A stretch of DNA of 64,000 bases from Arthrobacter woluwensis (GTDB lineage: Bacteria; Actinomycetota; Actinomycetes; Actinomycetales; Micrococcaceae). This document shows positions 44,204 through 52,981 of the stretch, piece by piece. The position numbers were made by a program, and so were the translations under genes. The first letter of the stretch is position 1. Each line of letters begins with the position of its first letter. The notes beneath the pieces were generated by a model. It saw only the letters and a program-made list of their open reading frames with translations. It was not told the DNA's origin and ran no database searches. The DNA is taken from NCBI RefSeq assembly GCF_900105345.1, contig NZ_FNSN01000003.1, positions 3,100,001 through 3,164,000 on the forward strand. The letters run 5' to 3'.

Positions 44204-45559
44204 ATGAAGATCTCCGTCATTGGCTGCGGGTACCTGGGCGCCGTTCATGCCGCCACGCTGGCGTCGATGGGCCACCAGGTGGTGGGCATCGACACGGACG
44301 AGGCGAAGGTCCGTCAGCTCTCCCGGGGTCAGTCACCCTTCTACGAACCCGGTCTGGACGAACTGCTGCTCCACGGGACGGCGGACGGCTCTCTGACGTT
44401 CTCCTCGGATTTCGCCGCCGTGGCCGATTGCGAGGTCCATTTCCTGTGCGTCGGGACGCCGCAGTCCAAGACCGGCGAGGGCGCCGACCTGGGCTATCTG
44501 CTGTCCGCCACGCGCGAGGTGGTCGCCCACGCACCCGCTGGAGCGGTGCTCGCCGGGAAGTCCACGGTCCCGGTCGGGACGGTGGACATGCTGGGTGAAC
44601 TCGTCGCTCAGGGTGATGACCTGGTCCTGGCCTGGAATCCGGAGTTCCTCCGGCAGGGCACCGCGGTCAAGGACTCCCTGGTCCCGGACCGTCTCGTCTA
44701 CGGTGTCGCGGGCCGCAGCGGCGACACCGCGGTGCGGGCGCTCGACGAGGTCTACGCCCCGCTCCTCTCGGCCGGCGTGCCGCGTCTCGTGTGCAGTTAC
44801 GCGACGGCGGAGCTGATCAAGTCGGCGTCCAACGCGTATCTCGCCACGAAGCTCTCCTTCATCAACGCGATCGCCGAGCTGTGCGACGCCGCGGGCGCCG
44901 ACGTCGTCGAACTCGCCTCGGCCATGGGGCTGGATCCGCGGATCGGCGCGCGGTACCTGCATGCCGGGCTCGGATTCGGCGGCGGATGCCTGCCGAAGGA
45001 CATCCGCAGCCTGCGGACGCAGGCGCGAAGCCTGGGTGTCTCCAGCCTCGAGGACTGGATGGGCACGGTGGACGGGATCAATCAGGCACAGCGTGTGCGC
45101 AGTGTCGACGCGGCGGCAGACCTCCTCGGCGGTTCCGTGGCGGGCCGGCAGATCACGGTGCTGGGCGCGTCCTTCAAACCGGACACGGACGACATCCGGG
45201 ACTCCCCCGCCATGGACGTGTCGGTACGGCTGGCCGAAGCCGGCGCGCACGTCACGGTCACGGACCCGCGAGCCATCAACAACGCCTGGCTGCGGTTCCC
45301 CCAGTTGCGCTTCGAACTCCGTCCGATGGCCGCGCTCGAGGGGGCCGAGCTGGTGGTGCTCGCCACCGAGTGGGAGGAGTACCGGTCGCTCGACCCGGTC
45401 CGCACCGCTTCCGTCGTCCGCCGCAGGCTCCTGCTGGACACCCGCAATGCTCTCGACGCGGCTCAGTGGTCGGCCGCCGGCTGGACCGTTCACGGCCTCG
45501 GCGCGCGTCCCCGGCTGGCAGGCGCCGGAGCCGAAGCCGTCAGCCCGGCCCTGTCCTGA
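44204..45559 (+). CDS. ugd: UDP-glucose 6-dehydrogenase
   Basis: A 451-residue enzyme that oxidises UDP-glucose to UDP-glucuronate with two NAD. The NAD motif is ISVIGCGYLGAVHAATLA, followed by VPVGT and WNPEFLRQGTAVKDSL. The catalytic Cys is in GFGGGCLPKDIRSL. The C-terminal domain has LGASFKPDTDDIRDSPA. GAGGAG precedes the ATG by 7-8 nt. It forms an operon with the mannosyltransferase gene. Confidence 0.95.
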   Translation: MKISVIGCGYLGAVHAATLASMGHQVVGIDTDEAKVRQLSRGQSPFYEPGLDELLLHGTADGSLTFSSDFAAVADCEVHFLCVGTPQSKTGEGADLGYLLSATREVVAHAPAGAVLAGKSTVPVGTVDMLGELVAQGDDLVLAWNPEFLRQGTAVKDSLVPDRLVYGVAGRSGDTAVRALDEVYAPLLSAGVPRLVCSYATAELIKSASNAYLATKLSFINAIAELCDAAGADVVELASAMGLDPRIGARYLHAGLGFGGGCLPKDIRSLRTQARSLGVSSLEDWMGTVDGINQAQRVRSVDAAADLLGGSVAGRQITVLGASFKPDTDDIRDSPAMDVSVRLAEAGAHVTVTDPRAINNAWLRFPQLRFELRPMAALEGAELVVLATEWEEYRSLDPVRTASVVRRRLLLDTRNALDAAQWSAAGWTVHGLGARPRLAGAGAEAVSPALS

Positions 45560-45745
45560 GCTGAGAGCGGCACGCCGGACCGGGCCCGGCGTCGGCGTTC
45601 CGGGTGCGGCATCGGCGGACCGGGTGCGGCCGGCCCCGAGCGGATCCCCGCGACCCCGTGCGGTCCTCCTCGGTCCGCCTCTACCGGACTCGTCCGGCCC
45701 CTTCGAAGTGGCCTCACCGGCCCCTGAGGATGACCGCAGGCATGC
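45560..45745. other. Non-coding gap after ugd
   Basis: GC-rich, with several GACCGGG and CCGGCCCCG words but no credible gene. It leads into the terminator at 45746. Confidence 0.5.
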
Positions 45746-45779
45746 GAAAGGGCCGGTCGCTTGTGCGACCGGCCCTTTC
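45746..45779. terminator. Bidirectional hairpin terminator between ugd and csp
   Basis: Perfect 15-bp arms 45746-45760 and 45765-45779 with loop TTGT lie between convergent genes. Confidence 0.85.
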
Positions 45780-45830
45780 AAAGGTCTAGGAGTGCCCTGC
45801 CCTGATCGGCATCGGGCTCTTCAGAGAACC

Positions 45831-46034
45831 TCAGATAGCGGTGATGTTCACGGCCTGGGGACCCTTGGGGCCCTGCTCGATGTCGAACGACACGCGCTGG
45901 TTCTCCTCGAGAGAACGGTAGCCGTTGCTGTTGATTGCGGAGTAGTGCGCGAACACATCCTGAGAGCCATCCTCAGGTGCAATGAAGCCGAAGCCCTTTT
46001 CCGCGTTGAACCACTTGACGCTGCCTGTTGCCAT
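45831..46034 (-). CDS. Cold-shock protein, CspA family
   Basis: A 67-residue single OB-fold RNA chaperone. RNP1 is KGFGFI and RNP2 is VFAHYSAI, both intact; the start [14 protein letters not shown] is standard. GGAAAG lies about 11 nt upstream of the ATG. The long leader suggests post-transcriptional control, as in other csp genes. Confidence 0.96.
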   Translation of the reverse strand: MATGSVKWFNAEKGFGFIAPEDGSQDVFAHYSAINSNGYRSLEENQRVSFDIEQGPKGPQAVNITAI

Positions 46035-46496
46035 GTCTTTCTTACTTTCCTTACTGAAGGTTTACGGATCCCCGGTATATGAGACCCGGCGAGTGGATGC
46101 TTCAACCATGCTTCAGAAAGATGGGCGAGGACGCCACGGTACTACCTGAACTGCTGAGTGCCAAACACTTCGACAGCTTCAGTTTACAGGTAGTGACTCG
46201 GATTTCCATAGGCTTTTGTGAAAATCTTCGTGACACGCAAACGTCCAACGATTCTTCGGCGAGTCGCCGCAAAACCGCGACATTTGGCGACATACGACGG
46301 CGAAGATTGAAGACTTCTGCAGGAACGGCCGTCGGTCCGCGGCCGGATCGCGCCCGGACCGGCCCCCAAAGGAGGTGGCTCGGGCAGCGAAACTTGAGGT
46401 CTCAAGCATTGAAGTGTCAATCAAGGGGGAATTGTGACCCCGAGGAAGAATTTCTGTCACAATCCGTCATCGGCCGGGTCCGGCATGCCTCCGTGT
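46035..46496. promoter_or_regulatory. Long csp leader and promoter region; rest without recognised gene
   Basis: A minus-strand TAAACT box at 46181-46186 would give a csp leader of about 140 nt, in the range known for cold-regulated csp messages. This stretch is clearly richer in A/T than its surroundings. Further upstream, two near-palindromes CTTGAGGTCTCAAG (46393-46406) and TTGAAGTGTCAA (46409-46420) lie 15 bp apart; they may be regulator sites. No protein gene is credible here. Confidence 0.5.
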
Positions 46497-47240
46497 TCAG
46501 CCGTCGATGGCCTGGCGTGCTGCCCGGACCACGTCGGCATCCGTCACCAGGTAGGCGGTCGGGTCCGCCCCGTCCGCTGCGCCCAGCGACACCGCCTCGC
46601 CCTGGGCGGTCGAGATCACCTTCTTCGCGGAGAGGTGGACCGCATCCAGCCCTGCGGCCTGCACCGCCGGAATGTCTTCCAAGGAGAGACCCCCGCCGGC
46701 CATGATCTGAATCCGGCCCTGCGCGTGGCGGCGCATGCTCTCGAGCTGCCGCAATCCCGCAGCAACCGTCGGGCGCTGACCGGAGGACAGCACCCGGGTG
46801 AAGCCAAGCCCGATCACGGTGTCCAGGGCGCTCTCGGCGTCCCGCACCTGGTCGATCGCCCGATGGAGTGTCAGTTCCGCACGGTCACTCACGTCGCGAG
46901 CGGCCGCCGACAGCCGGAGCAACGCCTCGCGGTCGATCTCGCCATCCGCCGTGAGCGCACCGACCACCACACCCGTGGCCCCCTGGCTGATCAGGGTGCG
47001 GATCTCACGTTCCATGAGACCCAGCTCTTCAGCGGAATAGAGGAAATCGCCGGGACGGCAGCGGATGAGCGGGTGAACCTCGACCGCTCCCCCGGCAGCC
47101 TCCATGCCGGCTTCCATGAGCCCCTGGGACGGCGTCAGCCCTCCGAGCTCCAGAGCCGTGGTCAGCTCGACCCGGTGAGCACCCTCCTGGGCGGCGATCG
47201 CCACTCCGCTGGACGAGGTGACGGCGATCTCAAGCAACAT
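46497..47240 (-). CDS. cutC: CutC family protein
   Basis: A 247-residue TIM-barrel protein. The opening EIAVTSSSGVAIAAQEGAHRVELTTALELGGLTPS (pieces) and VHPLIRCRPGDFLYS, with LSSGQRPTVAAGL and IMAGGGLSL, are CutC patterns. Named for copper homeostasis in E. coli, its enzymatic function is not settled. AGGGGA lies 6 nt before the ATG. Confidence 0.9.
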   Translation of the reverse strand: MLLEIAVTSSSGVAIAAQEGAHRVELTTALELGGLTPSQGLMEAGMEAAGGAVEVHPLIRCRPGDFLYSAEELGLMEREIRTLISQGATGVVVGALTADGEIDREALLRLSAAARDVSDRAELTLHRAIDQVRDAESALDTVIGLGFTRVLSSGQRPTVAAGLRQLESMRRHAQGRIQIMAGGGLSLEDIPAVQAAGLDAVHLSAKKVISTAQGEAVSLGAADGADPTAYLVTDADVVRAARQAIDG

Positions 47241-47350
47241 GCGATTCCCCTGTGATTCCTGTATTCGGTGTGACGGGTGCGAAGTGTTTCAAGCCCTTCG
47301 CGTGCGTTCGGCGCCCGTTGGAGCGTCTGATCCGAACTCTCGAAGCGAAC

Positions 47351-47400
47351 TCATGTCCCGGCGTCGAGCAGATGAGAACCTGCACGACGCCGGGACATGA
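47351..47400 (-). terminator. Hairpin terminator after the ABC exporter operon
   Basis: Perfect 16-bp arms 47351-47366 and 47385-47400 with an 18-nt loop begin 11 bases beyond the exporter stop codon. Confidence 0.75.
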
Positions 47401-47411
47401 TGTCCTGCGGA

Positions 47412-49487
47412 TTACTCGCCGGCGCCCACCGCGGCGGGCTCTTCCTCCTCCTCGATGCCGCCTGCGAACTGCGACATGTAGAGGCGGTAGTACGCGCCCT
47501 CGCTGGCGAGGAGCTGTGCGTGGTTGCCCTGCTCCACGATGCGGCCGTCTTCCATCACGAGGATGGTGTCGGCATCGCGGATCGTCGAGAGACGGTGGGC
47601 GATCACGAAGCTCGTCCGATCGGTCCGCAGTGCGGCCATGGCCTTCTGCAGCAACAGCTCGGTGCGGGTGTCGACGGAGCTCGTGGCCTCGTCCAGGATG
47701 AGCAGCGATGGGTCGGACACGAACGCCCGGGCGATCGTGATGAGCTGCTTCTCGCCCGCGGAGACGTTGTTGCCCTCCTCATCGATCACGGTGTCATACC
47801 CGTCCGGGAGCGCACGCACGAAGCGGTCCACGAATGTGGCCTTCGCCGCCGCCATGATCTGGTCCTCGGTGGCGTCGAGGTTTCCGTAGCGGATGTTCTC
47901 GTAGATCGTGCCTCCGAAGAGCCACGCGTCCTGGAGGACCATGCCGATCTTGGAACGGAGTTCCGCCCGGCTGAGGTGCGTGATGTCCACCCCGTCCAGC
48001 GTGATCCGTCCGGAGTTCAGCTCGTAGAACCGCATGACCAGGTTCACCAGGGTGGTCTTGCCCGCACCGGTCGGCCCCACGATGGCCACGGTGTGGCCGG
48101 GTTCGGCGGTGAAGGAGAGGTCCTCGATGAGCGGCTTGTCCGGCGTGTAGCTGAAGCTCACGTTCTGGAACTCCACGTGGCCATCGGTCTTGGCCGGGAG
48201 GTGCTCGGTGGCCGTTTCCTCGTCCTGCTCGTCGGCGTCGAGGAACTCGAACACGCGCTCCGCGGACGCCACACCGGACTGGAGCATGTTCGCCATGCCG
48301 GCGATCTGGCCCAGGGGCTGACTGAACTCGCGGGAGTACTGGATGAACGCGGTCGCATCACCCAGCGACATCTGGCCGGCGGCGACCCGAAGGCCGCCCA
48401 CGACCGCGATGCCCACATAGCTCAGATAGGAGATGAACTGCATGACCGGGAAGATCATGCCGGACACGAACTGCGCGCCGAACGCCGCCTTGTTCAGGGA
48501 CTCGTTCTTCTCGTCGAAGCGTTCCAGCATGTCCTGCTCGCGGCCGAAGATCCGGACGAGGTCGTGACCGGAGAAGGACTCCTCGATCTGACCGTTCAGG
48601 TCGCCCGTGTTCTTCCACTGGGCCGCGAACAGCTTCTGGCTGCGGCTGCCGATCACACCGGCCGCGATGCCGGACAGCGGCAGAGCGATCAGGGCGATCA
48701 GCGCGAGCTGCCAGGACACCACGAACATCATGACCGCGATGCCGAGCACCGTCAGCACGGAGGACACCAGTTGGGAGAAGGCCTGCTGGAGGCCCTGCTG
48801 GACGTTGTCGACGTCGTTGGTCACGCGGGAGAGGATGTCGCCGCGCTGGCGGGTGTCGAAGTAGTTCAGCGGCAGGCGGTTGAGCTTGGCCTCCGTGTCG
48901 TCACGCAGGCGGCGGACCACCTTCATGACGATCCGGTTCAGGATGTAGCCCTGCGCCCAGAGGAACAGGTTCGCCGCGAAGTACATGAGCAGCACCGAGG
49001 CGATGAGGAAGCTCAGCTGCTGGAAGTCGATGCCCTGGCCCGGGACCAGATCCATCTTGGACACCATGTCCGCAAAGTTGTTCTGTCCCGACGCCCGCAG
49101 ACCCTGGACCACCTGGTCCTTGGTCACGTCCGCCGGAAGAGGCTTGCCGATCACGCCCGCGAAGATGACGTCCATCGCCTTGCCGAGCACCTTGGGCGCG
49201 ATGACATTGAGGACGACCGAGATGACCACCAGGACCACCACGAACCAGACGCCGGCGGCCTCCGGCTTCAGGAGGCCGAAGAGGCGCTTGGCGCTGGGCC
49301 AGAAGTTCTTGGCCTTCTTGGCCGGCACATCGCCGAACATGCCGCCGTCGGCCTCGGTGGGCTGGTACTCCTGCTCCTCGATGCCGTCGTCGTCGGGGGC
49401 CACGGCGGGGGCGTCCGCGGTGTCCTCCGCCACGGCTCCGCCCTTGCCGCGCTTGCCGCGACCTGCGAACTTGCTGTCGCCGCTCAT
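47412..49487 (-). CDS. Heterodimeric ABC exporter subunit with catalytic ATP site
   Basis: A 691-residue half-transporter with an unusually long acidic N-terminal extension (about 90 residues) before six predicted helices. The ATPase domain has Walker A GPTGAGKTT, Walker B SLLILDEATSSVDT with the catalytic Glu, and an altered signature NVSAGEKQL. Its partner has the opposite pattern, as in BmrC/BmrD and TM287/288. The start overlaps the upstream partner gene (ATGA) and GAGGAGG precedes it. The exporter may extrude drugs or lipids; substrate unknown. Confidence 0.9.
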   Translation of the reverse strand: MSGDSKFAGRGKRGKGGAVAEDTADAPAVAPDDDGIEEQEYQPTEADGGMFGDVPAKKAKNFWPSAKRLFGLLKPEAAGVWFVVVLVVISVVLNVIAPKVLGKAMDVIFAGVIGKPLPADVTKDQVVQGLRASGQNNFADMVSKMDLVPGQGIDFQQLSFLIASVLLMYFAANLFLWAQGYILNRIVMKVVRRLRDDTEAKLNRLPLNYFDTRQRGDILSRVTNDVDNVQQGLQQAFSQLVSSVLTVLGIAVMMFVVSWQLALIALIALPLSGIAAGVIGSRSQKLFAAQWKNTGDLNGQIEESFSGHDLVRIFGREQDMLERFDEKNESLNKAAFGAQFVSGMIFPVMQFISYLSYVGIAVVGGLRVAAGQMSLGDATAFIQYSREFSQPLGQIAGMANMLQSGVASAERVFEFLDADEQDEETATEHLPAKTDGHVEFQNVSFSYTPDKPLIEDLSFTAEPGHTVAIVGPTGAGKTTLVNLVMRFYELNSGRITLDGVDITHLSRAELRSKIGMVLQDAWLFGGTIYENIRYGNLDATEDQIMAAAKATFVDRFVRALPDGYDTVIDEEGNNVSAGEKQLITIARAFVSDPSLLILDEATSSVDTRTELLLQKAMAALRTDRTSFVIAHRLSTIRDADTILVMEDGRIVEQGNHAQLLASEGAYYRLYMSQFAGGIEEEEEPAAVGAGE

Positions 49488-51217
49488 GCTGCCTCCTCGG
49501 CACTCAGCTGGGACTCAACGATTTCCTGGTAGGTGGGACTCGTGGCCAGGAGCTCCTGGTGGGTCCCACGGTCCACGATCCGGCCATTGTCGAGGACGAG
49601 GATCTGATCCGCCTCGGTGATGGTGGAGACGCGCTGTGCCACGATGATCACCGTGGCATCGGACGTCTGCTTCTTGAGCGCGGCGCGGAGCCTGGCGTCC
49701 GTGGTCACGTCCAGAGCCGAGAACGAGTCGTCGAAGACGTAGACCTTGGGCCGGCTCACGAGGGCCCGCGCGATGCAGAGGCGCTGGCGCTGGCCACCCG
49801 AGACGTTGGTGCCGCCCTGCGCGATCCGCGCGTCGAGCCCCTTGCTCTTGGCCCGGACGAAGTCCTCGCCCTGTGCCACCCGGAGCGCCCCCCAGAGGTC
49901 CTCGTCGTCGGCTTCGGTCCGGCCGAACCGCAGATTGTCCCCGATGGTGCCGGAGAACAGGTACGGCTTCTGCGGCACCATGCTCACGCGGCGGGTGATG
50001 TCCTGCCGGGCCAGCTCCGGAACGGGCACCCCGTCCAGGATCACTTCGCCCGACTCAGCGTCGTAGAGGCGGGACAGCAAGGAGACCAGCGTGGTCTTGC
50101 CGGAGCCGGTGGAACCGATGATGGCCAGTGTCTGGCCGGGCTCCGCCGTGAACGAGATGTTGCTGAGCACGGGCTCCTCGGCGCCGGGGTAGGCGAAGGT
50201 CACGTCGCGGAATTCGACGCGGCCGGCCAGCTCGGCCGGCTGCTTCGGGTCGCTCGGCTCCTTCATCGACGGCTCGACGTCGAGCACCTCACCGATGCGG
50301 TCGGCACAGACCGAGGCGCGCGGGATCATCATGGCCATGAAGGTGCCCATCATGACCGCCATGAGGATCTGGAGAAGGTAGGAGAGGAACGCGGTGAGCG
50401 AGCCCACCTGCATGCTGCCCTGGTCCACGCGCTGTCCGCCGAACCACAGCACCGCGGCCGTGGACAGGTGGAGGATCATGCCGATGGCTGGGAACATCAG
50501 CACGAAGAGGGCGCCGATCTTCAGCGAGACGTTCGTCAGATCCTGGTTGGCGACACCGAACCGGTCCTTCTCGAAGGGTTCACGCACGAAGGCCCGCACC
50601 ACGCGGATGCCGATGATCTGCTCGCGCAGGACACCGTTGATGCGGTCGATCTTGCCCTGCATGCCGCGGAAGAGAGGCATGAGGCGGACGACCAGGTAGC
50701 CGACGACGGCCACCAGGATCGGAACGGAGACCCACACGAGCCAGGACAGGCTGATGTCCTCCTTCAGGGCCATGATGATGCCGCCGACGCACATGATCGG
50801 AGTGGACACCATGAAGTTCAGGCCCATCAGGACGACCATCTGGATCTGCTGGACATCGTTGGTCCCGCGCGTGATCAGGGTGGGGGCGCCGAACTTGTTG
50901 ACGTCCTTGGCGGAGAAGCTGGTCACCTTGCGGAAGATGCCGCGGCGCAGATCGCGTCCGATCGCCATGGAGGCTTTCGAACCGAAGTAGACGCCGAAGA
51001 TGGCGCAGATGACCTGGATGAAGGCCACCATCAGCATGACGCTGCCGGTGCGCCAGATGTAGTCGGTGTCGCCCTTGGAGACGCCCTCGTCGATGATCTG
51101 GGCGTTCAAGCTGGGAAGGTAGAGGGCCGCGATGGTGGAGCCCAATTGAAAGAGAAGCACGGCCAGGATCTGGCCGAGATAAGGCTTTGAGTAGCGCTTG
51201 ATGAGCGTCAGGAGCAT
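49484..51217 (-). CDS. Heterodimeric ABC exporter subunit with degenerate ATP site
   Basis: A 577-residue half-transporter: six predicted helices, then an ATPase domain with Walker A GSTGSGKTT and a standard signature NVSGGQRQRL. In Walker B, VYVFDDSFSALD, the catalytic Glu is replaced by Asp, the hallmark of the non-hydrolysing site in heterodimeric exporters. TAGGCT (51225-51230) ends 7 nt before the ATG and no ribosome-binding site is present, so the operon is probably leaderless. Co-translated with the downstream subunit. Confidence 0.9.
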   Translation of the reverse strand: MLLTLIKRYSKPYLGQILAVLLFQLGSTIAALYLPSLNAQIIDEGVSKGDTDYIWRTGSVMLMVAFIQVICAIFGVYFGSKASMAIGRDLRRGIFRKVTSFSAKDVNKFGAPTLITRGTNDVQQIQMVVLMGLNFMVSTPIMCVGGIIMALKEDISLSWLVWVSVPILVAVVGYLVVRLMPLFRGMQGKIDRINGVLREQIIGIRVVRAFVREPFEKDRFGVANQDLTNVSLKIGALFVLMFPAIGMILHLSTAAVLWFGGQRVDQGSMQVGSLTAFLSYLLQILMAVMMGTFMAMMIPRASVCADRIGEVLDVEPSMKEPSDPKQPAELAGRVEFRDVTFAYPGAEEPVLSNISFTAEPGQTLAIIGSTGSGKTTLVSLLSRLYDAESGEVILDGVPVPELARQDITRRVSMVPQKPYLFSGTIGDNLRFGRTEADDEDLWGALRVAQGEDFVRAKSKGLDARIAQGGTNVSGGQRQRLCIARALVSRPKVYVFDDSFSALDVTTDARLRAALKKQTSDATVIIVAQRVSTITEADQILVLDNGRIVDRGTHQELLATSPTYQEIVESQLSAEEAA

Positions 51218-51544
51218 GGAATCCAGCCTAGTGAACAGGGTCTGACAAAAAAGGGGAAATGCAGCGAGATCATCCTTCAGGACGACGGTTTTCCGGGTCG
51301 GAACGGCAACAATCCGCCTGGAGGATACTCCTGCTCCGGCTCAGCGGAGGGGCCGGGGCCACCGACCGCTTCGGCCAGGAGGGATCGACGGAGCCCGAAG
51401 GCCTCTTGGTTGCGGGAGGCAACCGTATCATGGGAACTCACCCTGTGGACATGCCTTCAGGCTAAGCTCTCCCGCGCTTCCAGACCAGAGTTCCGAAGCG
51501 GTTCTTGCAGAAATGAACGGGCGCCTCGGGACGGGCTTAAACGC
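51218..51544. other. Non-coding gap between exporter and ureohydrolase genes
   Basis: Holds the exporter promoter at its left end (TAGGCT at 51225-51230, minus strand, and a T-rich stretch before it). The rest shows no conserved gene. A 68-residue open frame at 51259-51465 lacks family features. Confidence 0.5.
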
Positions 51545-51574
51545 AGCAGCGCCCCGGTTTCCCGGGGCGCTGCT
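51545..51574 (-). terminator. Hairpin terminator after the ureohydrolase gene
   Basis: Perfect 13-bp arms 51545-51557 and 51562-51574, loop TTTC. Confidence 0.8.
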
Positions 51575-51647
51575 CGATGACGCGGCTTTCAGAGCATCGC
51601 GTCGGTCACGTCCTCACGCCGGAATCCCGACGGCGGACGGACAGTGG

Positions 51648-52700
51648 TCAGGCGTTGAAGCCCGCCGGACGGTGGTCCTTCTGGCCGAGAGCCTGCGCCG
51701 CGTAGCCGTTCGGAGCGCCGAAGCGGTCGCCTTCCAGGGCGGAATCGGCCATGAGCGTGACGAGTTCGTAGGCCACGTGGCTGCCCGACACACCGGTGAT
51801 CTCCGCATGGTCGTACGCCGGAGCGATCTCGACGACGTCGGCGCCCACGAGGTTCATGCCGCGGAAGCCGCGGATGATCTCCAGGAGCTCGCGGCTCGTG
51901 ATGCCGCCGGCCTCGGGCGTGCCGGTGCCCGGGGCGTGAGCCGGGTCCAGCACGTCGATGTCGATGGAGATGTAGAGCGGGCGGCGGCCGATGCGGTCAC
52001 GGACCTTCTCCACCGTCTCGAGCACACCCTGGTAGTACACGTCGGCGGAGGTGACGATGCCGAAGCCGAAGCGGTGGTCGTCGTCGAGGTCCTTCTTGCC
52101 GTACAGCGGGCCACGGGTGCCGATGTGGCTGATCGCCTCGGTGTCCAGGATGCCTTCCTCGACCGCGCGGCGGAACGGGGTTCCGTGGGTGTACTCGGCG
52201 CCGAAGTAGGTGTCCCAGGTGTCCAGGTGAGCGTCGAAGTGCAGCATGGCGATCGGCTCGCCGGCGCGCTCGGCGGCGGCACGCAGGAGCGGCAGGGCGA
52301 TGGTGTGGTCGCCACCCAGGGTGACGAGCTTGCTGCCGTCGGCCGTCAGGTCCAGCGCGTTCTGCTGGATGGTCTCGATGGCCTCGTTGATGTTGAAGGG
52401 GTTGACCGCCATGTCGCCGGCGTCGGCCACCTGGACGTTCTCGAACGGGCTGACGTCCCAGGCCGGGTTGTACGGGCGGAGCAGCCGGCTGGCCTCACGG
52501 ACGTGGTTGGCGCCGAAGCGGGCGCCCGGACGGTAGGAGACACCCGTGTCGAAGGGAACGCCGACCACCGTGACGTCGGCCTTCTCCACCTGATCCAGGC
52601 GCGGGAGGCGGGCGAACGTCGCAGCCCCTGCGTAGCGCGGGATCCGGGAGGAGTCGATGGGACCCAGATTGCCATTGGCTTCGATGCGGAGCTCTTCCAT
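51648..52700 (-). CDS. speB: Ureohydrolase family protein, agmatinase or guanidinobutyrase type
   Basis: A 350-residue Mn-dependent enzyme that releases urea from a guanidino compound. The metal ligands are in [21 protein letters not shown] and [19 protein letters not shown]. The sequence is of the agmatinase branch, which also contains guanidinobutyrases and guanidinopropionases, so the substrate is open. GAAGGACGGAA precedes the ATG. A good promoter lies 56-85 nt upstream. Neighbours include a KimA-like permease, an XRE-cupin regulator, and, 10 kb on, a symporter and a ThDP enzyme. Confidence 0.85.
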   Translation of the reverse strand: MEELRIEANGNLGPIDSSRIPRYAGAATFARLPRLDQVEKADVTVVGVPFDTGVSYRPGARFGANHVREASRLLRPYNPAWDVSPFENVQVADAGDMAVNPFNINEAIETIQQNALDLTADGSKLVTLGGDHTIALPLLRAAAERAGEPIAMLHFDAHLDTWDTYFGAEYTHGTPFRRAVEEGILDTEAISHIGTRGPLYGKKDLDDDHRFGFGIVTSADVYYQGVLETVEKVRDRIGRRPLYISIDIDVLDPAHAPGTGTPEAGGITSRELLEIIRGFRGMNLVGADVVEIAPAYDHAEITGVSGSHVAYELVTLMADSALEGDRFGAPNGYAAQALGQKDHRPAGFNA

Positions 52701-52755
52701 TTCCGTCCTTCACTCTCCATTGAACGACCCTCGAGGGGGCGAGTCTGTGATCACC

Positions 52756-52785
52756 ATCATAAGGACATTGTTTTCTTTTATGCAA
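52756..52785 (-). promoter_or_regulatory. Ureohydrolase promoter
   Basis: On the minus strand TTGCAT (52780-52785), an 18-bp spacer, and TATGAT (52756-52761). The surrounding A/T-rich stretch TTGTTTTCTTTTATGCAAC is unlike the rest of the window and could hold an operator. Confidence 0.6.
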
Positions 52786-52981
52786 CAGCTGTTTACTCGC
52801 TAACCGCCCCGCTCCCCAGGTGTCACACCCGCCGAGGCCGGCCCGTCGTCGTCGCGCACCCGTCCGCACCGTGCCGTCAGGACAGGCGTAAAGGATTCAT
52901 AAAGATCCCCGCCAAGGGCGCCGGGCCGGGCCTAGCGTGAAAGCGTCCACAGCGAACGGTTCCACCATCACAGGAGATCTC

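Noticed and set aside
46393-46406. HspR HAIR element
   Set aside because: HAIR needs CTTGAGT-N7-ACTCAAG; here the spacer between CTTGAG and CTCAAG is two bases.
46079-46705. A 208-codon open frame in the csp-cutC gap
   Set aside because: Runs across the A/T-rich leader and into cutC antisense; no ribosome-binding site and no recognisable domain.
47397-49532. A 711-codon open frame on the plus strand
   Set aside because: Antisense of the ABC exporter subunit with Walker motifs.
51259-51465. A 68-codon open frame with a purine-rich stretch before its ATG
   Set aside because: Composition is not protein-like, no family pattern, and it sits in a promoter gap.
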